Assembly (NCBI GenBank): GCA_019637155.1 | Contig: JAHBWE010000004.1 | Location: 186,001-250,000 of the forward strand | Direction: 5' to 3' | Source of the DNA: Labilithrix sp. | Lineage (GTDB): Bacteria; Myxococcota_A; Polyangia; Polyangiales; Polyangiaceae | Length of the DNA stretch: 64,000 nucleotides | Shown here: positions 27,367 to 35,779 of the stretch, piece after piece | How positions within the stretch are numbered: position 1 is the first letter of the stretch | How the letters are laid out: each line of letters begins with the position of its first letter | The notes under the pieces: generated by a model | The model's input: only the letters and a program-made list of their open reading frames with translations | Databases searched by the model: none | What the model was told of the DNA's origin: nothing | Made by a program: the position numbers and the translations under genes

Positions 27367-28062
27367 GTGCATCGGCTCGCTTGGCTGCTCGCGCTCGTCA
27401 TGGCCGGGTGCTACCTCACGATCGACGAGAGCAAGCTCACGGGCGGCGCTCAGGCGAAGGAGGAGACCGACGCCGGCGACGAAGCCGCCGCCGCGCTCCC
27501 GGACGGCGAAGCCCCGTCGCCGGACGCCGCCGACGGCGGGCTCGACGGCGCGCCCGCGAAGCCGGCGTGCCTGAACGGCGCGCGCATCGCCGCCAAGACC
27601 GCGTTCGACCTCGGCATCGACGGCGGCCTGACGTGCAACGTCGAGAACGTGCTCGTCCAGGACGGCCAGCTCGCGGGCCTCGATCGGCTGCGCGGCGAGG
27701 AGATGCTCCTCGACGGCAAGCGCGTGACGGGGTGCATCGGCGTCGACTTCGGCGCGGTGGTCCAGCTCACGGGCGTCCGCGTGCTCGCCGCGCCGAGCGC
27801 GAGCGCGTGCGGGGCGGCGACGCCATGCCTCGAAGGCAGCGACGCCGGCTGCGGCACCGGCCGCACGCTCGGCACCTACGCGGGCCTCGATCGCGCCTCC
27901 CTCACGAAGGGCGACGTCATCACCGCGATCGAGGCGCCGGGCGAATACACCGCCCGCTTCGCCGCCGCCCGCGACGTGCAGGTGGTCGCGATCTGCCGCG
28001 AAGGTTGGGGCTCGGATCGCGACGACGTGAACGTCGACGTCATCACCGGCGTCTGCGAATGA
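27367..28062 (+). CDS. Hypothetical secreted lipoprotein
   Basis: The protein has 231 residues with a GTG start, a short signal (RLAWLLALVMAGC) and lipidated Cys, then an acidic Ala/Asp-rich linker. The Cys-containing domain begins at ACLNGARIAAKTAFDLGIDG and contains YAGLDRASLTKGDVITAIEAPGEYTARF-like strands. No family recognised. It follows the previous lipoprotein by 31 bp and overlaps the next gene by 4 nt (ATGA), so the three form a short operon. Confidence 0.6.
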   Translation: MHRLAWLLALVMAGCYLTIDESKLTGGAQAKEETDAGDEAAAALPDGEAPSPDAADGGLDGAPAKPACLNGARIAAKTAFDLGIDGGLTCNVENVLVQDGQLAGLDRLRGEEMLLDGKRVTGCIGVDFGAVVQLTGVRVLAAPSASACGAATPCLEGSDAGCGTGRTLGTYAGLDRASLTKGDVITAIEAPGEYTARFAAARDVQVVAICREGWGSDRDDVNVDVITGVCE

Positions 28063-28745
28063 AGCGCGTCGCCGTTCTCGTCCTCGCGGTCGCCCCGGCC
28101 GCCGCGGTCGCGTGTGGCGGCAGGCTCTCGAGCGAAGGCTCGACGTTCTGCAGCGGCGCCACGTGCGACGACGACCCGACGACGAGCGAGCCGACGCCGG
28201 TCGGCCCGTCCCCGCGACCGACGAGCTCCCCGAGCCCGCCGCGTCCGTGGCTGCCGCCGCCGATCGACGCATCGACGCTGCCGCCGCTGCCGCCGCCTCC
28301 TCCTCCCGATCTCCCGCCGGGCGCGTGGCGGCAGTACCCGTTCTCGATGAGCGACGCGACGACGTCCGGCTGCACGGGCGGCACGCGCTACGTCCGCGCG
28401 ACGAAGTTCGGCATGTGGGTCGGCGTCGAGCTCTGCTGGTCGACGCGCTACAAGATCTACCTCTCCGACTCGGCGGCGGGGACCTTCTACCCGATCGCCG
28501 ACGGCGCGGGCGGCGGCGAGGACCACTGCGAGCTCGTGAACCCGAACCTCGTGATGGGCCCGTCCGACAGCAGCTGGGCCGGCAGCAACTGCCCGTCCTG
28601 CGCGAACGAGATGGCGTGGGACCACCCGACCGGCGCGCTCGTCTACACGCGCAGCTTCTTCGGCGACTACTTCAACCTCGAGGCGTGGCCGCAGTACAAC
28701 CTCTACACGTCGCGCTGGTACGAGTGCGGCGTGGCGATCCCGTAG
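28059..28745 (+). CDS. Hypothetical secreted protein with Pro-rich linker
   Basis: The protein has 228 residues. The signal ends at AAAVAC, probably a lipobox. Residues ~40-90 are Pro/Ser/Thr-rich, including a run of six Pro. The C-terminal ~135 residues are rich in Trp, Tyr and Cys (MWVGVELCWSTRYKIYLSD, WYECGVAIP). They resemble a secreted binding fold, but I cannot name it. The ATGA overlap with the previous gene indicates co-translation. It converges with glyS, with 12 bp between the stops. Confidence 0.6.
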   Translation: MKRVAVLVLAVAPAAAVACGGRLSSEGSTFCSGATCDDDPTTSEPTPVGPSPRPTSSPSPPRPWLPPPIDASTLPPLPPPPPPDLPPGAWRQYPFSMSDATTSGCTGGTRYVRATKFGMWVGVELCWSTRYKIYLSDSAAGTFYPIADGAGGGEDHCELVNPNLVMGPSDSSWAGSNCPSCANEMAWDHPTGALVYTRSFFGDYFNLEAWPQYNLYTSRWYECGVAIP

Positions 28746-28757
28746 CGCTCCGAGCGA

Positions 28758-30869
28758 TCACGCGAGGCGCGAGAAGTCGCCGATGCGCAACATCGCCTGC
28801 GCGCCGTAGGAGAGGAGCTCGAGGCGCTTGGGGGTGCGTTCGTCCTTCGGGTCGTTGACGAGGGTGCGGGTGAAGATGTCGTCGAGGCGGGCGGCGAGGT
28901 CCTCCGCGCCGGCGAGGGCGGCGGTCACCGACGCCTCCGTCTCGAGCGCTTTCGTCGACGCGTCGATCTTCGAGACCACGTCGACGATCGTGTGGTCGTC
29001 GGCCTTCTCGAACGTGTCCTTGCCGTGGAGCACCGGCTTCGACTCCTTCGAGATCCCGGCGAGGCGCTTCGCCACCGTCTTCGCCTTCGCGAGCCACGCG
29101 CCGCCGGTCGCGACCGCGCTCTGTAGCGCCTTCGCGCGCGCGAGGGCGTGGACCGGGTGCTCGAGGTCGCCGCCGGCGCAGACCGCGTCCGCGACCGCGT
29201 TGGACGTCTGCGCCGCGATGAGGCCGCGGAGGCGCTCCGCGGTGAACTCGCCGACCTTCTCGAGGCAGGCGTCTTTCCCCAGATCCAGCTTCTTCCCCGA
29301 AGCGGCGACGCCGTCGTACGCCCAGCCGAAGAGCGTCGCGAGCGCGAGCTTCGCGTAGGCCGGGTTGCGCGCCGCGCCGAGGACGAGGGTGCGCAGGATC
29401 GCGATGCAGGCGCGGCGGAGCGCGAAGGGATCGGCCGCGCCGGTCGGCGAGAGGCCCACCGCGAAGCAGCCGACGAGCGAGTCGAGGCGATCCGCGAGCG
29501 CGACGCAGGCGGAGACGTCGTCCTCCGCGACCGGGCCGTCGGCGCCGATCGGGCGGTAGTGATCGCGCACCGCGTTCGCGACCGCGGCGCTCTCGCCGGC
29601 GTGGAGCGCGTAGGCGCGGCCCATGTCGCCCTGGAGCTCGGGGAACTCGCCGACCATGAGCGAGACGAGATCGAACTTGCAGAGGTGCGCCGCGCGGCGC
29701 GTGAGGGCCTCGTCCGCGCCGACCTCCTTCGCGAGCTTCGCGGAGAGCTCCTCGAGGCGCGTCACCTTCTCGCGCACGGTGCCGAGGCGGTTGTGGAAGA
29801 CGATGCCGGCGAGCTTGTCGACGCGCGACTCGATGCTCGCGCGCTTGTCCTCCTCGTAGAAGAACTTCGCGTCGGCGAGGCGCGCGCGCATCACGCGGTC
29901 GTTCCCCTTCGCCACGTTCGCGGGCGCGAGCGCGGTGTTCACGACCGTGAGGTAGTGAGGGAGCAGCTCGTCGGTGCCGGGCTTCGAGACGCAGAAGTAC
30001 TTCTGGTGGCCGCGCGCGGCGGCGCGGATGACGGAGGCGGGGAGGGCGAGGAGCTCCGCTTCGAAGCCGCCGGTGACGACGAAGGGCTCCTCGACGAGCG
30101 ACGCGTTCTCGTCGATGAGGCTCGGATCGGGATCGTGCTCGCCGCCGGCCGCCTTCGCCGCCGCCGCGACGCGCTCCATCATCGTCCGCGCGCGCTCGTC
30201 GCGGTCGACGACGACGTGCGCCTTCCGCAGCGCGTCCACGTACGCGTCCGCGCTCGCGATCTCGATCGGCTTGCCGTCGGTGAGGAAGCGATGGCCGCGC
30301 GACGTCTTGCCGGAGCGGACGCCCGCGAACGACATGTCGACGGGCTCGGTGCCCGAGAGCGCGACGAGCCACTGCACCGGCCGCCCGAACGTCGCGTCGC
30401 CCGCGCCCCAGCGCATCGACTTGCGGAACGGGATCTCCGCGCACACCTCCGCGAGCGCCTTGCCGAGCAGCTCGCGCGCGTCCTTGCCCTGCTCCTGCTT
30501 GCGGCCGACGAGGTAGCGCCCCGCCTTCGTCTTGCCGGCGGCGGGTTTGTCCTCGACCTTCAGCGCGTCGAGCGCGACGCCGAGCTTGTTCGCGAACGCC
30601 TCCGCCGCCTTCGTCGGCTTGCCGTCCTTGAACGCGGCGGTCTCGGGCGGGCCGATGACCTCCTCGTCGAGGTCGGGCTGCCGCTCCGCGACGGCGGCGA
30701 CGTGGACCGCGAGCCGGCGCGGCGAGCCGAGCGCCTTGACCTCACCGTGCGCGAGCCTGAGGCTCGCGAGCTTCGTCTTCACGAGCCCCGGCAGCGCCGC
30801 GAGCGCGGCGTCGACGAAGGAAGAAGGGAGCTCCTCGGTTCCGATCTCGAGCAAGAGCGATGTGGGCAT
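28758..30869 (-). CDS. glyS: Glycyl-tRNA synthetase beta subunit
   Basis: The beta subunit of the bacterial alpha2-beta2 enzyme charges tRNA-Gly. The protein has 703 residues, full length. It opens LLLEIGTEELPSSFVDAAL, a hallmark of GlyS, and contains VIGPPETAAFKDGKPTKAAE, RWGAGDATFGRPVQWLVAL and GFEAELLALPASVIRAAARGHQKYF. The C-terminal region is the anticodon-binding helical part. The alpha subunit gene glyQ is usually immediately upstream, but here a divergent SRPBCC gene starts 42 bp away. glyQ must lie elsewhere in the genome. Confidence 0.95.
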   Translation of the reverse strand: MPTSLLLEIGTEELPSSFVDAALAALPGLVKTKLASLRLAHGEVKALGSPRRLAVHVAAVAERQPDLDEEVIGPPETAAFKDGKPTKAAEAFANKLGVALDALKVEDKPAAGKTKAGRYLVGRKQEQGKDARELLGKALAEVCAEIPFRKSMRWGAGDATFGRPVQWLVALSGTEPVDMSFAGVRSGKTSRGHRFLTDGKPIEIASADAYVDALRKAHVVVDRDERARTMMERVAAAAKAAGGEHDPDPSLIDENASLVEEPFVVTGGFEAELLALPASVIRAAARGHQKYFCVSKPGTDELLPHYLTVVNTALAPANVAKGNDRVMRARLADAKFFYEEDKRASIESRVDKLAGIVFHNRLGTVREKVTRLEELSAKLAKEVGADEALTRRAAHLCKFDLVSLMVGEFPELQGDMGRAYALHAGESAAVANAVRDHYRPIGADGPVAEDDVSACVALADRLDSLVGCFAVGLSPTGAADPFALRRACIAILRTLVLGAARNPAYAKLALATLFGWAYDGVAASGKKLDLGKDACLEKVGEFTAERLRGLIAAQTSNAVADAVCAGGDLEHPVHALARAKALQSAVATGGAWLAKAKTVAKRLAGISKESKPVLHGKDTFEKADDHTIVDVVSKIDASTKALETEASVTAALAGAEDLAARLDDIFTRTLVNDPKDERTPKRLELLSYGAQAMLRIGDFSRLA

Positions 30870-30911
30870 CGAAGTGCCCGCAACCTAGCAGATCGAGGTA
30901 CCTTCGTCGCC

Positions 30912-31433
30912 ATGACGACCTTCCAGATGAAGCACGACATCGACTGCACGCCGGAGAAGTTCTGGGAGCTCTTCTTCGACAACGAGCTCCAGAAGAAGAT
31001 CTTCAAGGACCTCGAGTTCCCGCAGTGGGACGTGCTCGAGCAGAAGGACACCGACAAGGAGATCGTCCGCATCGTGAAGGCGGTGCCGAAGCTCGACGCG
31101 CCCGGCCCGGTCGCGAAGCTGCTCGGACCCGGCTTCGGCTACACCGAAGAGGGCCGCTTCGACAAAACGTCGAAGGTCTACAAGTTCGTGATCAAGCCGA
31201 CCCAGCTCGCGGACAAGCTGAAGAACGAGGGCAGCGTGCGCCTCGAGCCGAAGGGCGACGACAAGTGCGTCCGCGTCGTCGACATCGTCGCCGAGGCGAA
31301 GGTCTTCGGCGTCGGCGGCATGATCGAGAAGATGACGGAGAAGAGCTTCCGCGACGGCTGGGCCAAGAGCGCCGAGTACTTCAACCGCGTCGTCAACGCA
31401 GGGGCTCCGCCCCTGCACCCCGCTCGCAGCTAG
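30912..31433 (+). CDS. SRPBCC-fold protein (DUF2505-like)
   Basis: The protein has 173 residues. The start TTFQMKHDIDCTPEKFWELF and the alternating strands with a long C-terminal helix (MIEKMTEKSFRDGWAKSAEYF) fit the START/SRPBCC helix-grip fold that binds hydrophobic ligands. The DUF2505 label is from memory and tentative. The last ten codons run into a GC hairpin, so the native end may have been extended. It is divergent from glyS and followed by two stem-loops. Confidence 0.7.
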   Translation: MTTFQMKHDIDCTPEKFWELFFDNELQKKIFKDLEFPQWDVLEQKDTDKEIVRIVKAVPKLDAPGPVAKLLGPGFGYTEEGRFDKTSKVYKFVIKPTQLADKLKNEGSVRLEPKGDDKCVRVVDIVAEAKVFGVGGMIEKMTEKSFRDGWAKSAEYFNRVVNAGAPPLHPARS

Positions 31434-31453
31434 GGGTCGCGTTCGCGACCCCT
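31398..31453. terminator. Two stem-loops between convergent genes
   Basis: GCAGGGGC (31398-31405) pairs with GCCCCTGC (31409-31416), within the last codons of the SRPBCC gene. AGGGGTCGC (31432-31440) pairs with GCGACCCCT (31445-31453) right at the stop codon. The next gene converges from 31466. Placement suggests a two-way terminator, though no U-tract is present. Confidence 0.5.
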
Positions 31454-31465
31454 CTGCTGCTTCGC

Positions 31466-32263
31466 CTACGGGTCCAGGCGGCGCACCATCTTCGTCGTCT
31501 GGAAGCGCACGGTGGCGCCGAGCGCGAGGAGCGCGTCGACGATCTCGGCGCTCGTGCCGGGCGACACGTTGAGGAACGGTTTGTCGGGCCGCGCGTAGGG
31601 GCGGAGCGCGGCGAGCAGCGCGCGCGCGTGCGCGCCGTCGACCGCGCGGAACGGATACGCGCCGGGGAACGTCGGGTCGAAGGCCGCGACCGCGCGCTCA
31701 CCGATCGCGAGGAGGGTGTAGCTCCCGCGCCGCCGCTGCCCCTCGAAGAGGCCGCGCGGGAGGTCGAAGCGCGCCTCGAACGCGGCGTCGAGCGCGGGAT
31801 CGAACGACCGCGCCTCGCCGGCGAGCGCGAAGTCCGCGGGACCGAGGCGGTCGAGGACGCTCCACTCCGCGCGCAGGTGCGTGACCGTCTCGCGCGCGAC
31901 GAAGCCGGCGCTCGTGTAGAGCGCGATCGCGTTCGCGTTCGCGGGCTTCACGTTGAGCGCGATCTCCTTCGCCCCGAGCGCCGTCGCGCGGCGGACCGTC
32001 TCCGCGATGAGCGCGCGCCCGACGCCGGTCCTCCGCGCCTCCGGTGCGGAGACGAGGTGTCCGAGGTGCGCGTTGCCGTCGAGCACGCGGTAGAACGCGT
32101 AGCCCACCGCCGCCCCGTCGCGCTCGGCGAGGAGCGTCGTCGGCATCATCTCGCGCGCGAACTTCTCGGCGTCGCCGGGGTCGTCGTCGATCGCGAGCTC
32201 GACGAAGAGGCGCACGTACGCCGGGAAGTCGTCGCGGGTGGCCTCGCGGATACGGAGCGTCAT
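31466..32263 (-). CDS. GNAT-family N-acetyltransferase
   Basis: The protein has 265 residues from the ATG at 32263. An ATG at 32290 is possible, but the family fold begins TLRIREATRDDFPAYVRLF. The acetyl-CoA motif A reads LVSAPEARRTGVGRALIAE, and the later ALNVKPANANAIALYTSAGF is a typical motif B. The ~120 residues after the GNAT domain look like a second, incomplete GNAT-like half. The substrate is unknown. It converges with the SRPBCC gene. Confidence 0.85.
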   Translation of the reverse strand: MTLRIREATRDDFPAYVRLFVELAIDDDPGDAEKFAREMMPTTLLAERDGAAVGYAFYRVLDGNAHLGHLVSAPEARRTGVGRALIAETVRRATALGAKEIALNVKPANANAIALYTSAGFVARETVTHLRAEWSVLDRLGPADFALAGEARSFDPALDAAFEARFDLPRGLFEGQRRRGSYTLLAIGERAVAAFDPTFPGAYPFRAVDGAHARALLAALRPYARPDKPFLNVSPGTSAEIVDALLALGATVRFQTTKMVRRLDP

Positions 32264-32386
32264 GACGGAGAAGAGGAATGCGCATCGCACGCGCTCGACG
32301 CAACGCCGAGAAAGCGCGAGAGCCCTGAAAAACCCATGGATCTAACCTTGTCCCTCTCGTTTTGACCGTGGTATTCCTCGGCCACC

Positions 32387-33091
32387 ATGAAGCCCTGGCG
32401 TCTCGGCCTCGCCCTCACCGTCCTCGTCGGCTGTTCCAGCGGTGCGGACGAGCCGTACAAGCCGGCGCCGGCATGGTCCGGGCGGAAGCCGACCCTGCCC
32501 GCGCCGCCGTCCTTGCCGACGACGCCGATCAAGGTCGCCGACGCTTACACGATCCACGGCGCCTCGCATCACCTCCGGAGCCGCATCCACGACAAGGACG
32601 TCACGAAGGCGAACATCACGATCATCGGCTACATCGTCGCGGACAACATCGCCGAGGCGCCGAAGTGCGCGATCCACAAGCTCGGTAAGAAGGACCCGGA
32701 CGATTGTCCGGCGGCGGGTCAGCCGCCGATCGAGATCCCCTCGTTCTGGATCGCGGACGAGAAGGACGCCGGCCCGGACAAGCCGCGCATCCGCGTCCTC
32801 GGGTGGGCGAAGAACTGGGCGACCGTCTTCGAGGCGATGGAGAAGTACAAGCACATCAAGGAAATCAAGAACCCCGAGAAGGACTACTTCAAGGACGACC
32901 AGTGGAGCGTCGACGTCCCGTACCCGCTCCCCTCCGTCGGCGCGAAGGTCAAGGTGACCGGCAAGTACGGCTACGTCTTCTCGAAGGCCTCGAGCGGCCT
33001 CGTGTCGGATCCGGTCAACGGCGTCATGACGTACGAGAAGGTCGAGTACGTCGAGCCCGCGCCGTCTCCGGCAGCGTTCAAGAACAAGTGA
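32387..33091 (+). CDS. Hypothetical lipoprotein
   Basis: The protein has 234 residues with the signal KPWRLGLALTVLVGCSSG (lipobox LVGC). A Pro-rich linker precedes a domain with the segment ANITIIGYIVADNIAEAPKC and a C-terminal beta region (KVKVTGKYGYVFSKASSGLV) reminiscent of an OB-type fold. I cannot assign a family. It stands alone between two unrelated genes, 77 bp upstream of the next lipoprotein gene. Confidence 0.65.
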   Translation: MKPWRLGLALTVLVGCSSGADEPYKPAPAWSGRKPTLPAPPSLPTTPIKVADAYTIHGASHHLRSRIHDKDVTKANITIIGYIVADNIAEAPKCAIHKLGKKDPDDCPAAGQPPIEIPSFWIADEKDAGPDKPRIRVLGWAKNWATVFEAMEKYKHIKEIKNPEKDYFKDDQWSVDVPYPLPSVGAKVKVTGKYGYVFSKASSGLVSDPVNGVMTYEKVEYVEPAPSPAAFKNK

Positions 33092-33168
33092 CGTCGTCCG
33101 TTCGGGCGACGCAAACGTAAACCCTCGACTATACCCATTCGGGCCGCGGAAGCGCTAGTCTCCCCCGC

Positions 33169-34674
33169 ATGAGCTCGAGGCGTTTCGTCGCAATTGGTCT
33201 GGCCGCGCTCGCGTGCGGTCTCGGGGGAAGCGCGATTTCGGCGTGCGTGGGGGACGATCCCGCCATCCCGCCCGCGCCCGTCGCGGACGCCGGGAACGAC
33301 GCTCCGACGACACCTCCGCCCGCCGTCCTCACGACGAACGGGCAGAGCTGCAAGGTCGGAACGGAGTGCCAGAGCGGGCAGTGCGTCGACGGCGTCTGCT
33401 GCGAGTCCGCGTGCAGCGGCACCTGCGAGCGCTGCAACCTCCCGAGCCTCCTCGGCAAGTGCGAGCCGATCCCGGACGGCACCGACCCGGACAAGGAATG
33501 TCCGACCGAGCCGCTCCCGGAGGAGGAGGACGTCGACGCGGGCGCGCCGGCCGACGGCGGCGCCGTCGAGGACGCGGGACCTCCGTTCAACGTGCCCGAC
33601 GGCGGGCTCCCGGCGGTGAACGACAACCAGTGCGCCGGTCACTGCAACGGCAAGCGCGCCTGCGCGTACGCGGGGAAGGAGGTCACCTGCGGGACCTCCT
33701 TCTGCGGGAACAACGAGGAGCAAGGCCGCGCGTCGTGCGACGGCAAGGGCCACTGCCTCTACGGTCGCGAGCTGTGCAGCGCCTACGCGTGCCGCGACGG
33801 GAGCCCGGGCTGCAAGGACATGTGCACCGGCCCGCTCGACTGCCTCGCGACGCACTACTGCGACAGCGGCACGCAGACGTGCAGGCCGAAGCTCGATCTC
33901 GCGTCGGCCTGCAGTCTGCCCGATCAGTGCAAGAGCGGTGTCTGCGACACGACGGGCGGCGCCGGCGGTGTCTGCTGCAACATCGACTGCACGACGACGC
34001 CGGGCGGCACGTGCCGCAAGGCGGGGAGCGTCGGGACGTGCCAGTGCGACGCATGTCCGGGCGGTGCGTGCGCGGTCTTCTACCGCGACGAGGACGGTGA
34101 CGGCTTCGGCGACAAGGACGGCGTTCCGCCCTCGTCGGCGGGACCGGGCAACGGTCGCGCGGTGTACGCGTGCGCGGACGGCAGCAACACGCCGGCGGGC
34201 TTCGTGAAGGACAACACGGACTGCCTCGACTCTGCGTTGCCGATCGCGGCGCAGGTTCGCCCGAACCAGACGGGTTGGTTCACCGCGGCGTACACGAACT
34301 CCGCGGGCGCGCAGTCGTTCGACTACAACTGCAGCGGGACGGTGGAGAAGGAGATCTTCGAGGGTGGCTGCGGGTTCTGCCGGAACCTCGTCTTCATCCC
34401 GCTCGGGGGCGAGGCGGAGCCGGAGCCGGAGCCGCTGATGTCGGAGCCGGAGGGGCTCATCATCTGCCCCCGTCTGTACTTCTCGACGACGTGCCCGAGC
34501 ACGACCTCGGCGCCTGCGCGCTCCTGCCCGTGCGGAGCGAAGAACGACGCCGCGTTCACGAACCCGGTGGCGTGCGGTACGCCGGCGCTCTCGACGACGT
34601 GCACGAGCTGCACGGCGGCCGGCGGCACCGGGGGCACCGCGTCGGCCGGCACCAAGACCCAGCGCTGCCACTGA
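33169..34674 (+). CDS. Cys-rich surface lipoprotein
   Basis: The protein has 501 residues. The signal leads to a lipobox near SAC; an Ala/Pro linker follows. Many paired Cys motifs (CKVGTECQSGQCVDGVCC, DLASACSLPDQCKSGVCD) resemble Dickkopf-like and MopE-like Cys repeats common in myxobacterial outer-surface proteins. Residues ~305-320 (YRDEDGDGFGDKDG) match the Ca-binding thrombospondin-3/MopE motif. It is probably a disulfide-rich exported protein. No ligand can be predicted. It converges with the unknown two-gene operon, with 1 bp between them. Confidence 0.75.
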   Translation: MSSRRFVAIGLAALACGLGGSAISACVGDDPAIPPAPVADAGNDAPTTPPPAVLTTNGQSCKVGTECQSGQCVDGVCCESACSGTCERCNLPSLLGKCEPIPDGTDPDKECPTEPLPEEEDVDAGAPADGGAVEDAGPPFNVPDGGLPAVNDNQCAGHCNGKRACAYAGKEVTCGTSFCGNNEEQGRASCDGKGHCLYGRELCSAYACRDGSPGCKDMCTGPLDCLATHYCDSGTQTCRPKLDLASACSLPDQCKSGVCDTTGGAGGVCCNIDCTTTPGGTCRKAGSVGTCQCDACPGGACAVFYRDEDGDGFGDKDGVPPSSAGPGNGRAVYACADGSNTPAGFVKDNTDCLDSALPIAAQVRPNQTGWFTAAYTNSAGAQSFDYNCSGTVEKEIFEGGCGFCRNLVFIPLGGEAEPEPEPLMSEPEGLIICPRLYFSTTCPSTTSAPARSCPCGAKNDAAFTNPVACGTPALSTTCTSCTAAGGTGGTASAGTKTQRCH

Positions 34675-34675
34675 C

Positions 34676-35779
34676 TCAGGTGAGCAGCTGCTGAACCTCG
34701 CGCGCGGCGGTGGAGCTCGCCGCCGGCGCGAGGACCTGCAGGATCGTGCGGCGCTCGTTCTCGCTGAAGCCGCCGCCCGTCTGCGCGATCCAGTGGCTCG
34801 CGACGAGGGCGCCGGCGCCGAGCGCGAACGCCGCGTCGTTCTGATCGGGTCCGAGGACGAGCGGCTCCGGATCGTCCTTGCCGAGCTGCTGGCTCGCGGC
34901 CGCGAGCGCGCGGTCGCGGAGGAGATCGACCGCGACGAACAGCGCGCGCACCGCCTTCGAGAGGAAGAGCCGCTTCGTCGCGCGCCCCAGCGCCGCGTCG
35001 ACCTGGCGCTGGGGAAGGAGCGCGAGCGCGCGCGTCACCATCGTGCGTCCGCCGCGCGTCGCCGCGAGCGAGAGCGTCGCGTGCGTCCACTGGAAGGCCG
35101 GCGCGGCGCGGTCCACCGTCGCGAGATCGGTGAGCGGCGTCTTCGTGAGGAGCGACTCGACGACCGCGCCGAAGCGCTGCACGTCCACCGCCGCGCCGCT
35201 GGTGGGCAGGTCCATGAGCGGCCGCGGCGTCTTCGTCTGCGTGACGCGACGGAGCTCGGGCCACGCCGTGAGGCGCGTGGGCGGCTCGGTGCCGAGGAAG
35301 CGCTGCGAGCCCGTCCACCACCGCAGGTCCGTGTCCGTGCGCGCGAGCTCGAACATGCGCGCGAACCACGTGTGGCGCGAGAGCGTCTCGCCGACGTTCT
35401 CGGGCGGCGCGATGCGATCGAGCGTGAGCTGCGCGACCTCGAGGAGGCGCTTCGGCCCGTTGCGCCGGAACGCGGCGTCGAAGCCGGGGTGCGTCGCCTG
35501 CACGAGGTCGTGCAGGACCGCGGCGAGCGCCCACTCCGCGCCCGTCGGCGCGGGATCGAACGTGTCGACCGGCGCGAGCTTCCGCGCGATGCGGACGCGG
35601 GCGAGGCCGCAGCGCGAGAGGAGATCGGGATCGAGGACCGGCTGGCGGCCGTCGCCGATCAGGAGCGCGTTCTTTCCCCCGAACGGTTTCTCCGGGACCA
35701 TCGCGCCGCCGACGACGAGCGGACCGAGGAACGTCCTGAAGAGCCGCTCGCAGAGCTCCTGCGGATCGACCTTCGCCAT
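34676..35779 (-). CDS. Unknown protein, second gene of a two-gene operon
   Basis: The protein has 367 residues, soluble and mostly helical, with no signal peptide or membrane segment. It starts MAKVDPQELCERLFRTFLG. Trp- and Arg-containing stretches (RHTWFARMFELARTDTDLRWW) and a long Ala/Leu/Arg-rich C-terminal half are visible. I recognise no family. Its ATG shares one base with the stop of the upstream gene (TGATG), so the two products are made together and probably act together. Confidence 0.65.
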   Translation of the reverse strand: MAKVDPQELCERLFRTFLGPLVVGGAMVPEKPFGGKNALLIGDGRQPVLDPDLLSRCGLARVRIARKLAPVDTFDPAPTGAEWALAAVLHDLVQATHPGFDAAFRRNGPKRLLEVAQLTLDRIAPPENVGETLSRHTWFARMFELARTDTDLRWWTGSQRFLGTEPPTRLTAWPELRRVTQTKTPRPLMDLPTSGAAVDVQRFGAVVESLLTKTPLTDLATVDRAAPAFQWTHATLSLAATRGGRTMVTRALALLPQRQVDAALGRATKRLFLSKAVRALFVAVDLLRDRALAAASQQLGKDDPEPLVLGPDQNDAAFALGAGALVASHWIAQTGGGFSENERRTILQVLAPAASSTAAREVQQLLT

